From assembly GCA_022592445.1 (NCBI GenBank), contig JABYQR010000456.1:1-32211 (forward strand): DNA of 32,211 bases. The letters are read 5' to 3'. The stretch comes from Cytidiella melzeri. Taxonomy: Eukaryota > Basidiomycota > Agaricomycetes > Polyporales > Irpicaceae. Within the stretch, counting starts at the first letter, position 1, and each line of letters begins with the position of its first letter. The notes under the pieces were generated by a model that was not told where the DNA came from, did not search any database, and saw only the letters and a program-made list of their open reading frames with translations. The position numbers were made by a program, and so were the translations under genes. Positions 27,171 through 32,211 of this stretch are shown one piece after another.

Positions 27171-29207
27171 CTAAGCTGACGCGTACATGTCATCGTCTTG
27201 ACTGCCATCCTGAGAGTATGTGTAGTGCGGACTACCTTCGTCGACGTCACGATCGGCGTGCAAGTTGTCACCTAGGCCTCTGTCCCACACTCCCGTATGC
27301 TGGCCACTTCTGAAGTGCGCTCTCCCATCAGCCCAATTACCTTCACTGTGCCTGTCGCTAAACTCCTCTCTGTCTCTCGCTCTGTTGTCACCAAATTCCT
27401 CGTGCTCGTTACCCATGGCTCCACCAAACTGACTCTCCATGCCACTTCTGAAGTGCGCTCTCCCATCAGCCCAATTACCTTCACTGTGCCTGTCGCCAAA
27501 CTCCTCTCTGTCTCTCGCTCTGTCGTCACCAAATGCCTCGTGCTCGTTACCCATGGCTCCACCAGACTGACTTTCCATGTGTTGACCTCGAAGGTCATCC
27601 ACGTGCGTACCATTTTGTTCTTCATTGTAAACAACAGGCTGGTTCGATGGATGCGTTGAGCCTCGCATCTCATTGGCTGCGACACTTGCTAATCTTGGAC
27701 GGATGTAGGTATCGTTGTCCTGGTTGGAATTCTCACGTAGCACTAGCCAATCAGCATCAATGTGAGTACGATCAATGCTATCTGCCGCGTTTGCTCGACC
27801 TCGCTTTGGCAGCGGAATGTCGATTGGTTCGCCCAAGATGTGTGCATGTCTACTACCTGAGTGTGAGTGCAAATCCAGCTTGTTGAAGAGTGCATTGATC
27901 TGACAGAGAAGTTAGAGTTGGCTTGAACGCATGGTTGTGTGTTTGCTCACCTCTTGCGTACGGTACGTAGGCTGCCTTCTGACCCACGGTTGGGAAGAAG
28001 GCTTCTTCTTTGATCCAGTGTTCTGGATACGACCAGCAACTGCCTGCGATGCTTGAGGATCATCACTATCAGGCGACAGCCGGTTGTTGTTGCCACGGGT
28101 AGGTGAATCATCTTCTGCTGCTGAGTACTCATCTGACTGGTATTTGGCTAGGGACATCCAGTTGTAATCTGGTCCCGCAATCTCTGGAACCTTGTCGTGG
28201 TTTTGAATCCTAGCTTTGACTTTCTACAGGTAGCTTGACTTGTCAAACACGGTGTATATGGAAAAGCTGAGTACACACCGTCACCCTGCGCTGTTTCACG
28301 CGAGCCTCGCCAGCTAATTTCTCTTTCTCCTGTGCAGATTTGCAATCCTTGAGCCATTTGTGGTGCAGACTCGTCCAATAAGTCTGGGTTGCATTCTGCA
28401 ATTCTACTACGGTGAGAGATGCAAAGAATTGCTCGGCGTCAACCCCGCATGTACAGCTGCTTCCCTTGATTCTTGGCTTTTTCAACAACCTCGTCTCACC
28501 AGGATATCTCATTTGGCAGCCAGGCAGACCAGATTGGACGCAGGCGGCGAGAGTGATCAAGAGGATCATCGCTGGTCCAGACTCTTCCATCAGGAAGATG
28601 CGGCATTGTTTCATTCGAGCTGATGACGGTTCCCATCAATGTCCTCATGACAGCGCGAATGAGTCCCTGCAGCAGACGTAAGACACGGTACGTCTGCAGA
28701 TGGCATTGGCGATTACATGGTACTCACATTTATCATTGGCTCTCTAGTTCTCAATACTCCTCCTGACACAGATGCCGCAGAACCAGACGCAGACATTGCA
28801 CTACTGTCCCCACCAGCCGCAATGTAGGCACGTATCTCATTCATTTCACAGCGTAACAAGGTGAGCTCTTGCCGTGTCAACTCCTCCGTCTCTCTTGAGC
28901 CTTGATAGAAAGCATACAATTCATTTGTGGTACGCCGGAGCTCTGCCAAGTCCAACGAGGTCTCCCTACACTGCTTTGCAAGCTTGCCAATATCTGTCGT
29001 GTTGAGATTTCCTGTTGTTTGTAAGTGTCTCAACAAATCCTCGAGGGACTTCATTCTATCACTGATAGCTTTCACGGTATTGGCCGTATTGGCAGAGCTA
29101 GACAGTGGGCGAGGTTGCGGATCTACGGCTCCGAAGGTCATGGCCATGGGCTGTCGGCTGCTGGCACGTGCGCGAGAAGACATAGGTGAGTTATTAGGCA
29201 ATGCCAT
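27171..29207 (-). CDS. partner gene of the Plavaka-like element, intact
   Basis: Minus-strand exons: 29207-28728, 28666-28500, 28456-28279, 28223-27951, 27899-27171; introns 61, 43, 55 and 51 bp, phases agree, 608 aa (652 aa if the upstream ATG at 29339 is used). Residues 35-130 look coiled-coil-like with many Leu/Glu/Arg (ISDRMKSLEDLLRHL, then LAELRRTTNELYAFYQGSRE). The middle has a basic helical part (TSLHHKWLKDCKSAQEKEKL) and WMSLAKYQSDEYS. The tail is acidic and contains a 46-residue duplication with GDRHSEGNWADGRAHFRSG. Similar proteins accompany mushroom CACTA-type elements as far as I recall, with no known function. DNA binding or transposase help is a guess. Confidence 0.8.
27303..27578 (-). 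repeat. 138-bp tandem duplication in the partner gene
   Basis: Two adjacent copies of 138 bp (46 codons) differ at a handful of sites and keep the frame (EFGDDRARDREEFGDRHSEG and EFGDNRARDREEFSDRHSEG are matching parts). Confidence 0.9.
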
Positions 29208-29349
29208 CGCGGAAACAACGAGACCAGACGGCTCAATCGAGGGAGTGTGACACGGAGACAAGGCTCGACGTGACAGACAGGGACACGAAGTGGATATCGA
29301 CGAGGAGGTGGTGGCAGGCGTGTAGCACAATGCTCTCACCAGCTATCAG

Positions 29350-30004
29350 ACTTTATACAAGTTATCTAGCCCAGTAAAGACCAAGTTAGATTGATACTAC
29401 CCGCTATGTAGTACAAGAGGAGTTTGCTTACCTAGCCCAGTAAAGACCAAGAGGTCGAGATGGGGGCTAGGAGCGTACATGCAGCTGCTTATATAGACTT
29501 CAGGGACCTGCGCACAGACCATGTTGAGGGCAGGCTTTGCAAGAAGCCGTGTGAACGAAGAACAAAAGAACTACCTAAAGGAGAACAATAGCTATTGTCT
29601 AGACCTTGCCAAGAACTCTACTCGTGAGAGAATCTATCTAAAAGGAGACCAACTATTGTATTCCGTTCCCACACCTGTGAGAACATCCTTCCATAAAGAG
29701 AACAATAAGGAAAGAACAAAAGGAGTCCATGTGGACGTCATTTATGACATCAAGCCCTAGCTATGGGCTGAGCCATGTGTCTGTAGCCATGTGGTCTTAC
29801 TTAAGCTAAGTCACATGCCAGTGTGACGTAGTAGCAAGTAATGTGACCGTGTGGAGCGTCTAAGCCACGTGATACGGGCGCTTAATAGACGTGAAAAGAG
29901 AGTTTATGCAGAGAAGGTTGCAACTGAGCTGCAGCCCGGAGTTTTACAGATAAAAACAAGAGGTAAATTGCGAAAATTAAGGGCTAGTCAGGCCATCCAT
30001 GACA
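29350..30004 (-). repeat. 3' LTR of the chromovirus (start fixed, end approximate)
   Basis: On the minus strand an AGGAGGGGGG polypurine tract (30008-30017) is followed by TGTCATGGATGGCC at 30004. A TATATAAGC box lies near 29493, then a GGTCTTTACTGGGCTAG word occurs twice 67 bp apart (29371-29390, 29438-29455). The LTR end is somewhere between about 29340 and 29480. The plus-strand ORF at 29521-29760 falls in this LTR and is not considered a gene. Confidence 0.7.
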
Positions 30005-30007
30005 TTA

Positions 30008-30017
30008 CCCCCCTCCT
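30008..30017 (-). other. polypurine tract of the chromovirus
   Basis: AGGAGGGGGG on the minus strand, four bases before the TG of the LTR and about 150 bp after the pol stop. Confidence 0.75.
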
Positions 30018-30169
30018 AAAATCGAGTGTCCTCGCGAAGCATCACTGTGCTGTGGTGATAGAGGTCTTCTACCCGTCTACAGGGATTCAGCAGAATTGCC
30101 CCGATTGTCTAGTCAGAAGGATGCTAGGAAGTTTCTCCCCTTCTGGTGTTGTTGACTCGGCGTTACCCG

Positions 30170-31645
30170 TCAGTGTGATGTTCTTGAGATATCCAGACCA
30201 ATGTGTTTGCCTTCATCCCAGCTAAGATCGTATGTAGATGGATAGATCGTGCGAAGGAAAGCGGGGTCGGTCTGGGTATTGAATTCCCGAAAGTGCGAGC
30301 GGAGATCCGCGAAGAGTGAAGCTTTGATGACCCGGGGCGCTCCGGGGTTCGCTTTGTAGAAATCGTCAATCGCTTCTTGACTATTCTCGAGGTTTTCAAC
30401 CGGTTCCCAGCTATTGTGTCCGTCTGAATACCCTTCCCATTTGACTAGGAATTGTAGCTTCTTCCATCTTCCGTGTAGCCTGCTGTCTAGCACTTTCTCG
30501 ACGACGTACTGCTCTTCTCCTTCTATGACGATAGGATCAGGAGGTGGAGGTACGTCTTTGCCGTTGTCGTGCCAGGGACTTAGACGGTTGATATGGAAGA
30601 CGGGGTGGATTCGGAGATAGCTGGGTAGATCAAGTTTGTAATCGAGATCGCCAATGCGTTCGATGACCTTGTATGGGCCGAGCTGTCGAGGACCGAGTTT
30701 AGGGGTAGCCTGATGAATCTGGACGTTCTTAGCGTTTAGCCAGACCATGTCCCCTACTTGGAAGACGCGTGGAGAACGCTTCTCAGACTCATAAAGTTGC
30801 TTCATCTTTTCTTTGCTTAGACAAAGAGCTGCTTCGGTCTCTTTGCGTACTCGAGCCATGTTGTCAAGGCGCTCATCGAGTGACGGGATATTGCTTCGCT
30901 TGCCGACTGGTACGGTGAAGTCGGGGCGATATCCGTAGATGACCTCAAACGGTGTTTGTGAATTACCCGCATGTACTCGCGCGTTGAGTGCAAACTCAGC
31001 CGCCGGCAGATGATCGACCCAGTCGTCTTGTCGTTGCTGACAGAATAGACGCAGATACTGTTCGATATCCTGGTTTTTGCGTTCGACTTTGCCATTTCCT
31101 TGCGGATGATAGGCGGTCGTAAAACCAGTCTCTATGCCTAGGCGGTGATAGAGCGCACGCATGAAGCGTGCTGCAAACTGGGGTCCTCGGTCAGAGAACA
31201 CCTTCTTGGGAATTCCGTGAAGTCGGAATACTTCTTTGTAGTGTAGATCGGCAATCCCCTCAGCGATAACCTTAGTAGTAGTGGGGATGATGTGGGTTTG
31301 ATCGGAGTAATGGTCGACGTAGACCGCGATCGAATCAAATCCCTTAGAAGGCGGTAGCTGAGTGATGAGATCTACTCCGACGTGTTCCCAAGGTCCGGCC
31401 GGAGTTTCCTGAGGCTGTAGTACTGCTTTAGGGTGCGGAGCTGACTTATAGCGTTGACAGCGATCACAACCTAGTACGTAAGTCTCGACGAAGGCATTCA
31501 TCTTTGGCCACCAATAGTGTCGTGAGACTAGCTCTATGGTGCCGTGTTTGCCTGGATGACCAGCCGCGGGTGTGTCATGGCAAGATTTGACAATTTCATG
31601 ACGGAGCTCTTTGTCGTTAGGGATATAGAGTTTTCCCTTGTATAG
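30170..31645 (-). pseudogene. chromovirus integrase with GPY/F and chromodomain
   Basis: An open stretch of pol in one frame from about 31645 (YKGKLYIPND) to stop 30170. An HHCC finger (HEIVKSCHDTPAAGHPGKH, then CDRCQ) is followed by the D,D-35-E core: D in VDLITQLPPS, D in SDRGPQF, E in GKVERKNQDIEQYLR. Then come GPRQLGPYKVIERIG (GPY/F) and LRIHPVFHINRLSPW. The chromodomain is YVVEKVLDSRLHGRWKKLQF, then VKWEGYSDGHNSWEPVENL, whose aromatic residues would bind methylated histone and direct insertion to heterochromatin. This part is undamaged, but upstream it is separated from RNase H by two frameshifts near 31640-31660, so the polyprotein is broken. Confidence 0.9.
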
Positions 31646-32211
31646 ATGAGTCCGTCACTCTCTTCCATTCGAATAATCCGCCGACAAGTTTGCGAGGACC
31701 CTTCTTTTGAAGGGTAGCCAGAGCTTGTGCGACTTCTGCTTCTTGCTCCGTGCATTCTCGGATCTTTGATTCGAGCGGAGAAGCAGTGGCAAGTGCACTG
31801 GTGGCGAGGATGCAGAAGTGTTCCGGTTTCAGTACCACCTGATCCTTGTTGTCTTCTTCGTCCGTGACAGCGTGAGAGTGAAGACGAGAGAGAGGATCAG
31901 CGTGTATCATGGTACTACCGGGCTTGTGTACCAACACGAAGTCGAAGTCAGCCAAAAGTAATGACCAACGTGCTTGACGTCGAGTGAGGTGTTGCGCAGT
32001 CTTCCAGTACTGCAGGTTTGCGTGATCTGTCCAGATCTCAAACGGTTCCTTGAGCCCCTCAAGGTGTGGCGCCAATCTTTGAGAGCTTCGGTGATGGCTA
32101 ACATTTCCCGATCAAAGATTTCGTAGTTACGTTCTGCTTCAGTCATAGATGCGGACCGGTAGGCGATAGGGTGGTAGAATCCATCTTCCTTCAATTTCTG
32201 GGAGATGATTC
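31646..32211 (-). pseudogene. chromovirus RNase H and connection region, frameshifted
   Basis: FYHPIAYRSASMTEAERNYE and IFDREMLAITEALKDWRH, then, after a one-base shift near 32075, FEIWTDHANLQYW and LTRRQARWSLLLADFDFV, are RNase H hallmarks (E in the EREM-like helix, D in WTDH). A linker follows, with a Lys/Glu-rich part and a frame change near 31660. The region runs off the window at 32211. One-base indels rather than stop codons are the main damage here. Confidence 0.82.

Larger units (their letters stand above)
23118..27174 (+). pseudogene. Plavaka/Tnp2-like transposase, 12 exons, four stops and a frameshift
   Basis: Exons: 23118-23384, 23438-23516, 23575-24562, 24616-24824, 24874-25065, 25122-25304, 25359-25504, 25560-26186, 26234-26379, 26429-26849, 26898-27048, 27118-27174. 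It opens with a Cys/His finger (CPCQECQIAGGQFHTTKQI, stop, RHLKRE). The family core follows: NIDWFTPMKT, YATILNNPRQKRF, VIPGPGEPSIEQLN, DLPASHKVTGL followed by FMCPWC, EFMHATFLGEVHHVM, LTPNFHLSEHNPDFLLAYGP, GYWGYPMEQHNGFLKQFR and YSHVSFNGIKYGS. It ends in an acidic tail. Damage: TGA 23193-23195, TGA 23643-23645, TAA 24228-24230, TAA 26288-26290, and a G8 run at 26308-26315 where seven G would keep the frame. Family assignment is firm; the catalytic residues were not checked. Confidence 0.85.
23118..29207. mobile_element. Plavaka-like (CACTA-group) DNA transposon, coding part
   Basis: Two convergent spliced genes: a Plavaka/Tnp2-type transposase (plus, decayed) and a partner gene (minus, open), with overlapping stop codons at 27171-27174. 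The termini were not found, so the span given is only the coding minimum and could extend to about 29339 or beyond. The minus-strand chromovirus LTR begins somewhere right of this. Confidence 0.75.
29350..32211 (-). mobile_element. Ty3 chromovirus, 3' half, minus strand
   Basis: Reading on the minus strand: RNase H, integrase with GPY/F and chromodomain, polypurine tract, LTR. This is the Ty3/gypsy order. The RT, protease and gag should lie right of the window. The left (downstream) boundary is approximate because only one LTR is present. Confidence 0.88.

Noticed and set aside
28500..28502. TGA after NEISW in the partner gene, at first taken as a nonsense codon
   Set aside because: It is explained by a 43-bp GTGAGA...GCAG intron (28457-28499) that rejoins the frame.
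29521..29760. 79-codon plus-strand ORF
   Set aside because: Lies inside the minus-strand chromovirus LTR and resembles no protein I know; chance frame.

Overview
The window looks like a repeat-rich accessory region of a mushroom-forming basidiomycete (Agaricomycetes). Genes have many short GT-AG introns (37-87 bp), and the window carries a Plavaka/Tnp2-type transposase with a chromodomain-bearing Ty3 element. It also carries a large hypothetical family and a DUF6589 family that I know mainly from mushroom genomes. Almost all of it is mobile DNA, much of it nested.

Layout. 1-5331: 3' part of a Ty1/copia element (one gag-pol frame, polypurine tract, 170-bp 3' LTR), cut by a 386-bp TA-flanked MITE (3976-4361). 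The copia sits inside the 5' LTR of a second LTR element, G (5332-16041), which has matching LTRs, a decayed Ty3-type gag, an unrecognised second ORF and a polypurine tract. The gag of G is split by a 6088-bp DNA transposon (7087-13174) with ~250-bp terminal inverted repeats and a 9-bp target duplication. That transposon carries two apparently intact convergent genes: a RecQ-like helicase (885 aa, 6 exons) and a DUF6589 protein (833 aa, 4 exons), whose last coding exons overlap antisense by 115 bp. 16042-17173 has no gene that I can support. 17174-17947 is a small spliced gene with a PCNA-interacting (PIP) motif. 18294-21272 (minus) is a large mushroom-family gene with two in-frame TGA codons. 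21590-22865 is hairpin, GGT-rich and minisatellite DNA. 23118-29207 (possibly to 29339) is a Plavaka-like CACTA-group element with a 12-exon transposase pseudogene and an intact convergent partner gene; their stop codons overlap. About 29350 to the end is a minus-strand Ty3 chromovirus (LTR, chromodomain integrase, RNase H) that leaves the window.

How it fits together. The order of events can be read from the nesting: G first, then copia and the helicase transposon into G, and the MITE into copia. Older copies carry nonsense codons. All seven in-frame TGA stops that I could place in otherwise open frames are preceded by T, as expected for TCGA to TTGA change (methyl-CpG decay or a RIP-like process). 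The helicase/DUF6589 transposon has no such damage, so it looks young and is the most interesting unit here. All intron and frame calls were made by eye.
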